A DNA stretch of 64,000 nt. Origin: Fulvivirga sp. M361 (GTDB lineage Bacteria > Bacteroidota > Bacteroidia > Cytophagales > Cyclobacteriaceae). The translations under genes were made by a program, and so were the position numbers. Under the pieces are notes generated by a model, which was not told the DNA's origin, ran no database searches, and worked only from the letters and a program-made list of their open reading frames with translations. Within the stretch, counting starts at the first letter, position 1, and each line of letters starts with the position of its first letter. Below, piece by piece: positions 34,870 to 43,976 of this stretch. The DNA lies in assembly GCF_007097395.1 (NCBI RefSeq), contig NZ_VKDC01000030.1:1-64000 (forward strand), in the 5' to 3' direction.

Positions 34870-37308
34870 TCATTCATATCTCAAACTATCCACAGGATTC
34901 TTACTTATTACCTTGAATATTTCCAGGCTGATCATTAGCAAACTAAACAAGGCAAAAAGTATCCATATACTCGTATACATCCAGGGCGACTGCTCAATAC
35001 GATAGACAAACCTGGATAACCAGCCTTCCATCATAAGATAGGTAAGTGGTAAAGCCACAGCTGATGAAAGGATCAAGATAAGAGCATAGTCACGGGTGAA
35101 AAGCTTTACCATACTCAAACCACTTGCTCCAAGCACCTTTCGTATGCCTATCTCTTTAGTACGGTAGGTCAAATTTTGGAGTGTTACGCCAAACAAACCA
35201 ATGAGCACAACTCCTAAGGCAAAAAAGGCCGCTGCTGTCAGGGCTTGTTTAAATTGGCGTTCTGAGCTATACAACCGGGTGAGCTCATCTTCCATATACC
35301 AGTATTCAAAAGGTACTTCCGGCAATGTTTCATTCCATTTGGCTTGTAGGTTTTGGAGCACCTCTGAACCCATTCCAGCCTCCACCTTAAAGCTAAAAGA
35401 GCGGTATAACTGCGGATCTGCCATATGTGTAAAAACCTGGCTTTCAATAGCACGGTGTAAAGATCCAAAATTAAAGTCTTTGACCACTCCCACCACCTGG
35501 TGGTCAATAGGGTCCTGCCCTTCTGTATTACGTCCACGAATCATTCTGCCGATGGGTGAAATGTCACCAAAAAGTTGTTTTGCCGCAGTTTCATTGAGTA
35601 CCACTTTGATCTTTTCCGCAGTGCCGTCGCCGTATTCGATGAACCGTCCTTCCACCAACTCCATCTCAAAAGTTTCAAGATAATGTTCATCACAGGAAAT
35701 AACACTTAACGTGTAATAGTTTTCCTGATGACTATCTACTCTTTTAAAGTCAAATGTAGAGCCATATCGACCGTTAGGCACTTCAAAAGAAACGGTTACG
35801 GAGGTTACACCTTCTACATTCGCCATTTCATTTCTCACGGCCATAACGCGTTTTATTCCATCCGGACTCCACCAGCGTGGTACAGAGTTTACCACAATCA
35901 CATCACTGGCATCATAACCCAAGTCTTTATTCAAAAAATAGTCCATTTGGTCCGCTACTATTGCGCTGGCGGTAATGAAAAATAATGCCAATATAAATTG
36001 AACAGTCAGTAAGGCTTCTTTTAAACTAAGCCTTCTTTTGTGAAGTACCGTTCTACCTTTCAACGACTGCAAAATGGGTTTACGCGCCAATACAAAGGAT
36101 GGATAAAGCCCGCCTGCGATACCTATAAATAAGGCTATCACACCAAAATACGCGTAAATTAAATGTGTACTAACATTGCTGAATAAAAAAGGTTTATTGA
36201 CAAGTGATGCGTAAGCAGGTAAAAATATCTGTACCACTCCCATAGCCAGTAAAGAAGAAATCATGGTCAATAAAACCGACTCGATCAAAAACTGTCTTAT
36301 GAGCTGTAGCTTTATACCTCCCAGCACTTTTCGGACACCAATTTCACGCATCCTTTTGTGTGCCATGCCTAATGAAATGTTAACAAAATTGATCAATGCC
36401 ATTACCATGATAAAGGTAGCTGCAGCACTAATAACCCAAAGCATTTTACTTTTAGCGCCATTGTTTTGGGTCAAATTATATGTACTCATGGAAGTAAGCT
36501 TAGGAATTATGTTATTGGCCATGTAGGGAGGAGCATGAGCTTTTATAAGTTCATTCATTGGCCCGGTTAAATCAGTCGGCTTAATTCCCGGACCTAAGAC
36601 GATGCGCGTTTGGACGATATCTATATTCCATTGATTCCACATATCGACAGGTCCGTAATAGGCTACGTTCTCTCCATTGATATAGATATCTGTACGACTG
36701 TTAAGATTATCTGTAATAGAGTTTTCAGGAATATCTTCAATTACCCCGCTTATAACAAAGGCCTTTTTACCAACAGGATCGTAATTCGCATTCTCTGTTT
36801 CCAGAACCAGGGTCTCACCAATAACATCTGATCTACCAAAAAACCTGAGCGCCACTTCCTTTTGGATCACAGCAGAATTTATATCATTTAACGCGGTAGC
36901 CGGGTCACCATGAAGCAGGGGTATACCAAAAGGTTCAAGAAATGCTCCATCAATCACTTGCAGGTCCAGACGAAAGCTTTTACCTTCTTCAGTGGAAACA
37001 TTACACCCTCTGGCATGCACTGTAAAATAATCTGTCACCAAATGTGGATAGTTTTCTGTCAGGGCCTTACCCAAAGGTGCAAGCGTTACTATTTCCAAAC
37101 CCGTCCCCCCCTCTTTCCAATCCGACTCTATCATATATTGTCTGTCAACATTTTTAAGCCATCGATTTGCCAAAAGCTCGTCCATGACAAACAGTGTTAT
37201 CAAATAACAGGCGGTTAACCCCACAGCCAGCCCGAAGATGTTAATGATTGAAAATAATTTCTGTCTTAAAAGACCCCTCCAGGCTATTTTCATGTAGCTC
37301 CTTATCAT
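34870..37308 (-). CDS. MacB/FtsX-type ABC transporter permease
   Basis: 812 aa: two tandem units of one periplasmic MacB_PCD domain plus FtsX permease. Membrane segments lie near residues 20-42, 285-310, 340-365, 380-405, 430-450, 690-715, 740-765 and 775-800. The N-terminus (KIAWRGLLRQKLFSIINIFGLAVG) and the EIGVRKVLG / EIGIRKVLGAS loops after each core are hallmarks. MacB-type permeases transmit force across the envelope rather than translocate through a pore. No ATPase or HlyD-like gene is next to it. A paralogue lies 138 bases upstream. Confidence 0.9.
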   Translation of the reverse strand: MIRSYMKIAWRGLLRQKLFSIINIFGLAVGLTACYLITLFVMDELLANRWLKNVDRQYMIESDWKEGGTGLEIVTLAPLGKALTENYPHLVTDYFTVHARGCNVSTEEGKSFRLDLQVIDGAFLEPFGIPLLHGDPATALNDINSAVIQKEVALRFFGRSDVIGETLVLETENANYDPVGKKAFVISGVIEDIPENSITDNLNSRTDIYINGENVAYYGPVDMWNQWNIDIVQTRIVLGPGIKPTDLTGPMNELIKAHAPPYMANNIIPKLTSMSTYNLTQNNGAKSKMLWVISAAATFIMVMALINFVNISLGMAHKRMREIGVRKVLGGIKLQLIRQFLIESVLLTMISSLLAMGVVQIFLPAYASLVNKPFLFSNVSTHLIYAYFGVIALFIGIAGGLYPSFVLARKPILQSLKGRTVLHKRRLSLKEALLTVQFILALFFITASAIVADQMDYFLNKDLGYDASDVIVVNSVPRWWSPDGIKRVMAVRNEMANVEGVTSVTVSFEVPNGRYGSTFDFKRVDSHQENYYTLSVISCDEHYLETFEMELVEGRFIEYGDGTAEKIKVVLNETAAKQLFGDISPIGRMIRGRNTEGQDPIDHQVVGVVKDFNFGSLHRAIESQVFTHMADPQLYRSFSFKVEAGMGSEVLQNLQAKWNETLPEVPFEYWYMEDELTRLYSSERQFKQALTAAAFFALGVVLIGLFGVTLQNLTYRTKEIGIRKVLGASGLSMVKLFTRDYALILILSSAVALPLTYLMMEGWLSRFVYRIEQSPWMYTSIWILFALFSLLMISLEIFKVISKNPVDSLRYE

Positions 37309-37446
37309 GACTGATATTTTTTAGAATCAATTAAAGTACCTTGTAACCGTACCGGCATTTCACTATTGGGTGAATTGCATTTCTCTGCAATACGACCAGA
37401 GTCATTTATTTTATTCTTTTCCAATCGTAATATTTAGTTCATCCAT

Positions 37447-39861
37447 CTATTCATGCCTCAAACTACCCACCGGATTCTGAATTGCTGTTTTTATAGTTTG
37501 ACCTATGATAGTAATAATAGCTATAACTAAAATCAGCGCTAAAGGCATTACAAACAGCCACCACTCCAACTCTATTTTAGAGGCATAATTATCCAGCCAT
37601 AATAAAACAAGGTAATAGGCCGCTGGTATAGCTAGTAACCCTGCAATCATAATGAGTTTAAGAAAGTCCTTAGACAGAAGATGAACAATCCCTGATACCG
37701 TCGCCCCCAATGCTTTCCTGATCCCTATCTCTTTGGTACGTTGGGCAATAGTAAAGGAAGATAAACCGAAAAGACCAAGCGAAGCAATGATGATGGATAA
37801 GACGGTAAATAGAACCGTCACATTGCCAAATCTTTGGTCCGTTTGATATTGGTGGTTGTATTGATCATTCAAAAAGTAATAGTCAAACGAGCTATTTACA
37901 AAGACGTTTTTCCATAAATCTGACATAGTGGCCAATGCCTTCTTAGTATCAGAAGTATTCAGTTTCACCACGAACAGATGATAGTCACTTTGCCCGGAAC
38001 AATACATGACCATTGGAATGTGTTTTTCTTTTGGTGAACGTTGATAAAAATTTCGAATCACACCCACTATTTCGCAGGGTTCATCGTACCTGAAATAAGT
38101 TATTTTTTTCCCTAAAGCACTTTCAGCATTTTCATAACCTAATGTTTCCACAGCGCGTTCATTGATGACAATTTGTGCCTTAGCTTTGTCAGGAAAAAAC
38201 TTACCAGCCACTAGCTGAATACCCAGTACATTAAAATAATCAGGCTGTACACCATAGGTATAATAATTAAAAGTCCCTTCTTTTTCATCCGCCTCCACAC
38301 GCCTAATGCCTGTAGTGGTATTTATCTCATGTAATTCTACACCTGGTACAGCCTCAGCAACGGAGACTCCTGAAACCCATGATTGTTGGCTTAGCTCATT
38401 CTTATAGGTATTAACAAGCCCTGCAAAGGCCGAATCATACTTGATTCTGGGAGGAGACCTTAAAACAACTGTGTTATCGATTTTAACACCTAGGTCTGCA
38501 GTAGATAAGTGATCAATCTGAAAATATACTGCCAACGAAACGGACAGTAATACCACGGTAGTCAAAAATTGAAAGACCACAAGACCTTTACGTAACAATA
38601 AGCCTTTAAAAGATCGGGTGAATTTACCTTTTAAGACCACAGCCGGTTTAAATGAAGATAATACCAGAGCCGGATAACTACCGGCCAGAAAGGTCCCTAA
38701 TAACATAATCGCTAACAACAGGCCCCATAACTGTAGATCTGTAACCATGGTTGACGGCAGGTCTTGCCCCGTGATATCTCTAAATACAGGCATACCCAAT
38801 TGAACGATTGTAAAAGCGAATACGGCAGCTAATAAATTGATGATAAATGCGTCAAATAAAAACTGACTGATCAATTGAGTCTTAGAAGAACCTACTACTT
38901 TTCTCACACCTACTTCACGGGCACGCTCGAGGGACTTGGCGGTGGACAGGTTGATGTAGTTTACCCAGGCAAGTGCAATGATAAACATCCCGATCAATAC
39001 CATAAAATTGACCGTTTGAGCGCTGCCGTTTACCTCCGGCTCAAACGTTTTGTTTGAATACAAATGTATATCTGTTATTCGCTCTGAAATGACGATTTCG
39101 TCGGTAATATTCTCATTATCCAGAGAGTATTGCTTCAGTTTTTCATTAAATTCCTCTACACTTACTCCCTTATTCATTAAAAGATATGTATACTCATTAT
39201 TCCCTCCCCATGGATATTTTTCATACGATGTAAAAACTTTAGGAATAGTGGCATGTGAGACCAACATGTCAAATTTCAGATGTGTGTTTTGCGGCAAATC
39301 TTTCATAACGGCCACTATCTCGAAAGGAGTTTCTAATCCGGCTAATTCAATAACCTCTCCTATCACATCAAGCTCCCCGAAGTATTTTTGTGCAATAGTT
39401 TCAGTGAGTACCACTTTAAAAGGGGCATCAAAATTTACACTTGGATCACCAAAGAGCATACTATAGTCAAATATTGTAAACGCCGAAGGATCGGCAAGGT
39501 AGATCTTATGCTCGTAATGCCGGTTTAATGTTGATGGAGCAAAAACCTCACCTGTTCCGTAATGCATAAATCGCACATAATCCCTTACTTCAGGCATTTT
39601 TTCACTGAACTCAGGCCCTAATGTCTGGTAAGTTTCACAGTCGTTAACCACGAATTCTGACCCATTATAGAGATCAAGGGTTACTCGGAAAATATCATAT
39701 GCATTGTCATAAAATTTTTCATAACTTCTTTCATACTTCACATAAATGGTGATCATTAAGACAGAAGCCATGCCTATGGCCAATCCGAAAAGATTGATAA
39801 ATGAAAATATTTTATTCTTTAATAAGCTTCGAAAAGTAGTCTTTAGATAATTTCTTAACAT
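37447..39861 (-). CDS. MacB/FtsX-type ABC transporter permease, paralogue
   Basis: 804 aa with the same two-unit MacB_PCD plus FtsX plan as the neighbouring gene at 34870. Recognisable segments are TTFRSLLKNKIFSFINLFGL at the N-terminus, EVGVRKVVGSSKTQLISQF after the first core and EIGIRKALGATVSGIVHLL near residue 720. Sequence divergence between the two indicates an old duplication. Bacteroidota often carry many such permeases next to each other without an ATPase. An S41 peptidase gene lies just upstream (90-base gap). Confidence 0.9.
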   Translation of the reverse strand: MLRNYLKTTFRSLLKNKIFSFINLFGLAIGMASVLMITIYVKYERSYEKFYDNAYDIFRVTLDLYNGSEFVVNDCETYQTLGPEFSEKMPEVRDYVRFMHYGTGEVFAPSTLNRHYEHKIYLADPSAFTIFDYSMLFGDPSVNFDAPFKVVLTETIAQKYFGELDVIGEVIELAGLETPFEIVAVMKDLPQNTHLKFDMLVSHATIPKVFTSYEKYPWGGNNEYTYLLMNKGVSVEEFNEKLKQYSLDNENITDEIVISERITDIHLYSNKTFEPEVNGSAQTVNFMVLIGMFIIALAWVNYINLSTAKSLERAREVGVRKVVGSSKTQLISQFLFDAFIINLLAAVFAFTIVQLGMPVFRDITGQDLPSTMVTDLQLWGLLLAIMLLGTFLAGSYPALVLSSFKPAVVLKGKFTRSFKGLLLRKGLVVFQFLTTVVLLSVSLAVYFQIDHLSTADLGVKIDNTVVLRSPPRIKYDSAFAGLVNTYKNELSQQSWVSGVSVAEAVPGVELHEINTTTGIRRVEADEKEGTFNYYTYGVQPDYFNVLGIQLVAGKFFPDKAKAQIVINERAVETLGYENAESALGKKITYFRYDEPCEIVGVIRNFYQRSPKEKHIPMVMYCSGQSDYHLFVVKLNTSDTKKALATMSDLWKNVFVNSSFDYYFLNDQYNHQYQTDQRFGNVTVLFTVLSIIIASLGLFGLSSFTIAQRTKEIGIRKALGATVSGIVHLLSKDFLKLIMIAGLLAIPAAYYLVLLWLDNYASKIELEWWLFVMPLALILVIAIITIIGQTIKTAIQNPVGSLRHE

Positions 39862-39951
39862 AACATAAATGCTTAAACAGTAGTTAATTGCTATTTCTAT
39901 TGGATCTGATTTTCTATAAGTTGCTTTTGTTTATATTCAGATCTGTCAGGT

Positions 39952-41052
39952 TTATTTATCCCAGGCGTATCCTATTTCCTTCAAATGTTCCATCGCCGTG
40001 ATCAATACCGTATCATTATTGTTTTCAAAATCTTGCAGCATGTTTTTAACTTCTATATCAACCGGTGTACCTACCCCTTCATAATTGACCTTTTGAGCAG
40101 AAAGGTAGCGCTGATTGCTTAAGCTGACCCTCCAGCCATTGGGTAGCTTTTTGGTGTATAGATCAGAATATGATCCATTAGAGCGTTCACCAATAATTGT
40201 TACGTTCGGTAGTTCGGCCATCATAAGTGCCAATACATCTGCGGCACTAACTGACCGATCATTGGTGAGTAATATGGTAGGTCCAAAAAACCTGGATTTA
40301 CCCTTCGACGGGATGAATTTGCTTTGCAATTCCTGGAATTCGCCATCTTCCCGGGTTTGTTTGTAGAAACCAATGGTTTCTTCCTTTACAAGTCTTGCAG
40401 CCACCAGCTGTGAGAACTTGTCATCACCTCCCATGTTAAAGCGAATATCGATTATAAGTGCATCAAGGTCTTTAAAAGAGTGAAAAATAGTTTCCAGCTG
40501 CTTATCCAGCCCCGGGCCTATCATTACGGCTAACTTACTAAAAGACCTCAGGAACCTGAGATAACCAATGCTGCCATTTTGAGTATAACTGAATAATTTT
40601 TCGTCTCGAAAGGTGGGGCCTATCTCATTAATAGATTCAAAGCCGTACTCTTTCAACGTCTCTCTCGTCATTGCTCTAAATCTCTTACGCTTATTCTTTA
40701 ATGAATTAATCTCATTTTTTATACGCGATATCCGGCTGGCAGAAAATGATGTATCAATATTTTTGGCTTTGATACCGACATGGGCATCGTTCAAAGGTCG
40801 CACCATTTCGGTCAACACCCGAAATAATTCATGATCTGTAGTAGTGTTGGTAATCTGAGGTCTGAATGTGTTGTAGGTCTGCTGCCAATCTATGCCCTTT
40901 TCATGAAAAGAAGCATAATTTTCATGAAACAATTTCCAAAAGGCCTCAAAGTTTTCAACCGCTGTATTGGATGACTGTGCTTCACTTCTAATGGTCAACA
41001 ACATTGCAAAAGCCTGGAACAACACGACATGTAAGATCAATGAGATTTTCAT
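39952..41052 (-). CDS. S41-family (C-terminal processing peptidase-like) serine protease
   Basis: 366 aa, signal peptide to SEAQ (about residue 26). A tricorn-like cap domain (35-100, with LNDAHVGIK) precedes the S41 fold (160-340: IGYLRFLRSF, ALIIDIRFNMGGDD, PTILLTNDRSVSAADVLAL). Ser269 in SVSAAD is the likely nucleophile; a Lys four residues later, as in CtpA, is not seen, consistent with the tricorn/IRBP-like branch. No PDZ domain is obvious. Exported, probably periplasmic. It precedes the two MacB-type permease genes on the same strand. Confidence 0.85.
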   Translation of the reverse strand: MKISLILHVVLFQAFAMLLTIRSEAQSSNTAVENFEAFWKLFHENYASFHEKGIDWQQTYNTFRPQITNTTTDHELFRVLTEMVRPLNDAHVGIKAKNIDTSFSASRISRIKNEINSLKNKRKRFRAMTRETLKEYGFESINEIGPTFRDEKLFSYTQNGSIGYLRFLRSFSKLAVMIGPGLDKQLETIFHSFKDLDALIIDIRFNMGGDDKFSQLVAARLVKEETIGFYKQTREDGEFQELQSKFIPSKGKSRFFGPTILLTNDRSVSAADVLALMMAELPNVTIIGERSNGSYSDLYTKKLPNGWRVSLSNQRYLSAQKVNYEGVGTPVDIEVKNMLQDFENNNDTVLITAMEHLKEIGYAWDK

Positions 41053-41246
41053 ACCCTTTTTACTCTTTATATTGATGTATAACTAAGGACATGCCATATT
41101 TATAATTATCTAAAAATCAATTACTTATGAACAAATAAGGATTTGAGCAATATAAAAAACGTATCATTATGGTACAGCTAAATGTATCATGATGGCACAA
41201 TGCAATGGATCATGCCAGGACAGGGGCTCTACTTAATATTTGCTTT

Positions 41247-42545
41247 TCAAAGACTGTCTATTTCAGCCACTATAAAATTGCTGCCTCCTATGAAGATCAG
41301 ATCATCTGTTTTTGCCACAGATAAGGCCTCTTGTATAGCTAAGTTCACATTTTCAATCACAGTTCCTTGCAGCTGGTGATGGGAGGCGGCTTTTTGAAGC
41401 TCTCCGGCTTTTTTAGCTCTGGGTATACCGGCCTGACAAAAGTAGTAGTAGGCTTTTGTCGGAAGCAACATCAATATATCATCTATTTCCTTATCACCCA
41501 TCATGCCCCATACAATATGAAGTTCTCCGTAAAGCTTCTTTTTCACCTGGTCCATAATACTTTTAATCCCGGCTACGTTATGGGCCACATCGCAAACCAT
41601 AAAGGGATTTTCACCCAGTACCTGCCATCTGCCTTTTATTCCGGTATTAGCTACCACATGCTCCAGGCCTCGTTCAATGTGTATTTTTTCAATACGGAAG
41701 CCCCTTTCAGCAATAAGTTCAATGGTCTTTAATACGCCAGGCAAGTTATAACATTGATAGTCACCTACTAACCCTGGCTCTATTTCCAGGTAGACCTGTT
41801 GATCAAGACGAACAGACCATTTATCATTTTGGGTAGAAACCATATATTCATCGGAAGCATAGCTTAATGAGGCATTTAAGTCGATGGCTTTTTGGTCAAA
41901 AACATGCGTTATTTCAGGTTGTTTTTCACTGATCACAACCGGCGTATGGTCTTTTATAATACCGGCTTTTTCAAAGGCTATCTTTTCCAATGTGTCTCCA
42001 AGCCACTGTTTATGATCCTCACTGATATTGGTGATCAGGCTCAGTTCAGGCTGTATCACATTAGTGGAATCCAATCTCCCCCCCATTCCCACCTCAATAA
42101 TAGCAATGTCTACCTGCTGTTGAGCAAAGTAGTCAAAGGCCAATGCCACGGTAATTTCAAAGAAGGAAGGGCTAAGGGTTTCTATCACCGGCAATATTCT
42201 CTTTATAAAGCTGACCACGAAGTGCTTTGTCACCGGTTCTCCATTAATCTTTACACGCTCTGTAAAATCCTTCAGGTGTGGCGAGGTATACAACCCTGTT
42301 TTATAACCTGCCTCCTGTAGCACCGATGCGATCATATGCGAACTACTACCCTTTCCATTGGTTCCCGCCACATGAATAGATTTAAATCTATGTTGAGGAT
42401 GGTCAAGAAAGTCGCATAATGCTTCAGTGTTAACCAAATCTTTCCTGAAAGCGGTCCCACCTACACGCTGGAACATGGGCAGTTGGGTATATAAATATTC
42501 CAGTACTTCCTGATAAGTAGAAAAATTAGTCATTGGTAACATCAT
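41247..42545 (-). CDS. folC: Bifunctional folylpolyglutamate/dihydrofolate synthase
   Basis: 432 aa, family length. It adds glutamate to dihydropteroate and to reduced folates, using ATP, in the cytoplasm. The P-loop is GTNGKGS (61-67); the substrate loop YTSPHLKDFTERVKING and the Mg-site region (VGMGGRLDSTNVI, ITNISEDHKQWLG, EKAGIIK) are intact. The C-terminal Mur-ligase-like domain holds CDVAHNVAGI. It is divergent from the aminotransferase gene (93-base gap to the preferred ATG). An ATG four codons in (MTNFSTY) is an alternative start. Confidence 0.96.
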   Translation of the reverse strand: MMLPMTNFSTYQEVLEYLYTQLPMFQRVGGTAFRKDLVNTEALCDFLDHPQHRFKSIHVAGTNGKGSSSHMIASVLQEAGYKTGLYTSPHLKDFTERVKINGEPVTKHFVVSFIKRILPVIETLSPSFFEITVALAFDYFAQQQVDIAIIEVGMGGRLDSTNVIQPELSLITNISEDHKQWLGDTLEKIAFEKAGIIKDHTPVVISEKQPEITHVFDQKAIDLNASLSYASDEYMVSTQNDKWSVRLDQQVYLEIEPGLVGDYQCYNLPGVLKTIELIAERGFRIEKIHIERGLEHVVANTGIKGRWQVLGENPFMVCDVAHNVAGIKSIMDQVKKKLYGELHIVWGMMGDKEIDDILMLLPTKAYYYFCQAGIPRAKKAGELQKAASHHQLQGTVIENVNLAIQEALSVAKTDDLIFIGGSNFIVAEIDSL

Positions 42546-42638
42546 ATTAAAGAATAGGCAAATTTCAGACTTCAGATTTCATAATCCTTAATTTGATTTA
42601 AGAATCTTATTACCTTCGTGTTCAATTTTTTTAAGTGT

Positions 42639-43943
42639 ATGCGTCAAAATTTATTACGCCCCGGAGCCGACGAGCTGTCTTATGAGATCCGGGGCATTGT
42701 GAGAAAAGCAGAAAAGCTCCAGGAATTAGGGTACAAAATTCATTGGGAAAACATTGGTGACCCTATCCAGAAAAACCGAAAGCTCCCTTCCTGGATGAAA
42801 GAAAGCATCATCAATTTACTAATGCAAGACAAGACCTTTGGGTATAGTCATTCCAAAGGTTTGCTGGAAACAAGAAAATACCTTGCTGCTAAAAATAACG
42901 CCCTGAATGGCGCCCAGGTTAGTTTAGAAGACATAACGTTTTTCAATGGGTTAGGTGATGCCATAGCCAAGATCTACCAATTCCTTCAACCTGCTGCCCG
43001 CGTGATAGGTCCTTCACCTGCTTATTCCACCCACTCATCTGCGGAAGCGGCACATGCCAATGCAACACCTATTACCTATACCTTGGATCCTGAGAATTCA
43101 TGGTATCCGGACCTTGAAGACTTATATATGAAGGTAAAATACAACCAGGGCATAGTAGGTATTCTTGTTATCAACCCGGATAACCCAACAGGAATGGTAT
43201 ACCCTAAGCATATTCTGGAACGCATTGTGGCGATTGCTAAGGAATTCGATCTGTTCCTGATATTTGATGAGATCTATCAGAACATTATTTACAATGGAGC
43301 CAGCACAGCCAGTATGGCTGAAGTAATCGGTGATGTCCCCGGTATGTCTTTAAAGGGAATATCTAAAGAATTTCCATGGCCCGGAGCCAGATGTGGTTGG
43401 GCTGAGTACTATAACCGGCAACATGATGCAGATTTTAATAAACTTTGCCAGACCATAGACAACGCCAAAATGATTGAAGTAAGTTCGACTACTTTACCGC
43501 AGCGAGCTATCCCTGAAATAATGGAAGACCCTCGTTACGCTGATTTCATCAAAGAAACCAACGAGCAGATAGGTAAACGAAGTAACTATCTGACGCAGGT
43601 ATTTTCAGATATCAAAGGCATCCGGTTCAACCTGACCAACGGGGCTTTCTATAACACTATTATATTCAAAGAGGGTGTACTAAATGATCAACAAACTTTG
43701 AAAATTGCAGATCCAAAAGTCAAGGCAATACTTGATACATGGGTCACTCCCGGCATGGCCCTCGATAAACGTTTCGTCTATTATCTATTGGCGGCAAAGC
43801 AGGTGTGTGTAGTTCCTATTTCCACTTTTGCCTCTGACCTCCTGGGATTCAGAATGACATTATTGGAAGCCGATAAAGATGAGCAAAAAGAGACGTATCA
43901 GCGGATCAAGGAAGGCCTCATAGAGTATTTAGCCTTGCACTAG
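42639..43943 (+). CDS. PLP-dependent class I/II aminotransferase
   Basis: 434 aa from the ATG at 42639; the upstream in-frame GTG at 42618 would add seven odd residues and overlaps a possible -7 box (TACCTTCG, 42611-42618). Fold-type I markers: NPDNPTG (179-185), Asp210 and Tyr213 (IFDEIYQN), the PLP-binding Lys243 (GISKEF) and Arg251 (GARCGW). It resembles the AlaA/alanine-type aminotransferases of Bacteroidota, which interconvert pyruvate and alanine with glutamate, but the substrate is not provable here. Convergent with the DUF3857 genes, with 33 bases between stops. Confidence 0.88.
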   Translation: MRQNLLRPGADELSYEIRGIVRKAEKLQELGYKIHWENIGDPIQKNRKLPSWMKESIINLLMQDKTFGYSHSKGLLETRKYLAAKNNALNGAQVSLEDITFFNGLGDAIAKIYQFLQPAARVIGPSPAYSTHSSAEAAHANATPITYTLDPENSWYPDLEDLYMKVKYNQGIVGILVINPDNPTGMVYPKHILERIVAIAKEFDLFLIFDEIYQNIIYNGASTASMAEVIGDVPGMSLKGISKEFPWPGARCGWAEYYNRQHDADFNKLCQTIDNAKMIEVSSTTLPQRAIPEIMEDPRYADFIKETNEQIGKRSNYLTQVFSDIKGIRFNLTNGAFYNTIIFKEGVLNDQQTLKIADPKVKAILDTWVTPGMALDKRFVYYLLAAKQVCVVPISTFASDLLGFRMTLLEADKDEQKETYQRIKEGLIEYLALH

Positions 43944-43976
43944 TTGCCTGATATTCTCTAAAGCACGTTGATAGTG

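Noticed and set aside
35201-35683. 160-codon plus-strand open frame
   Set aside because: Antisense to the C-terminal MacB_PCD domain of the permease; no signal, motif or spacing supports it.
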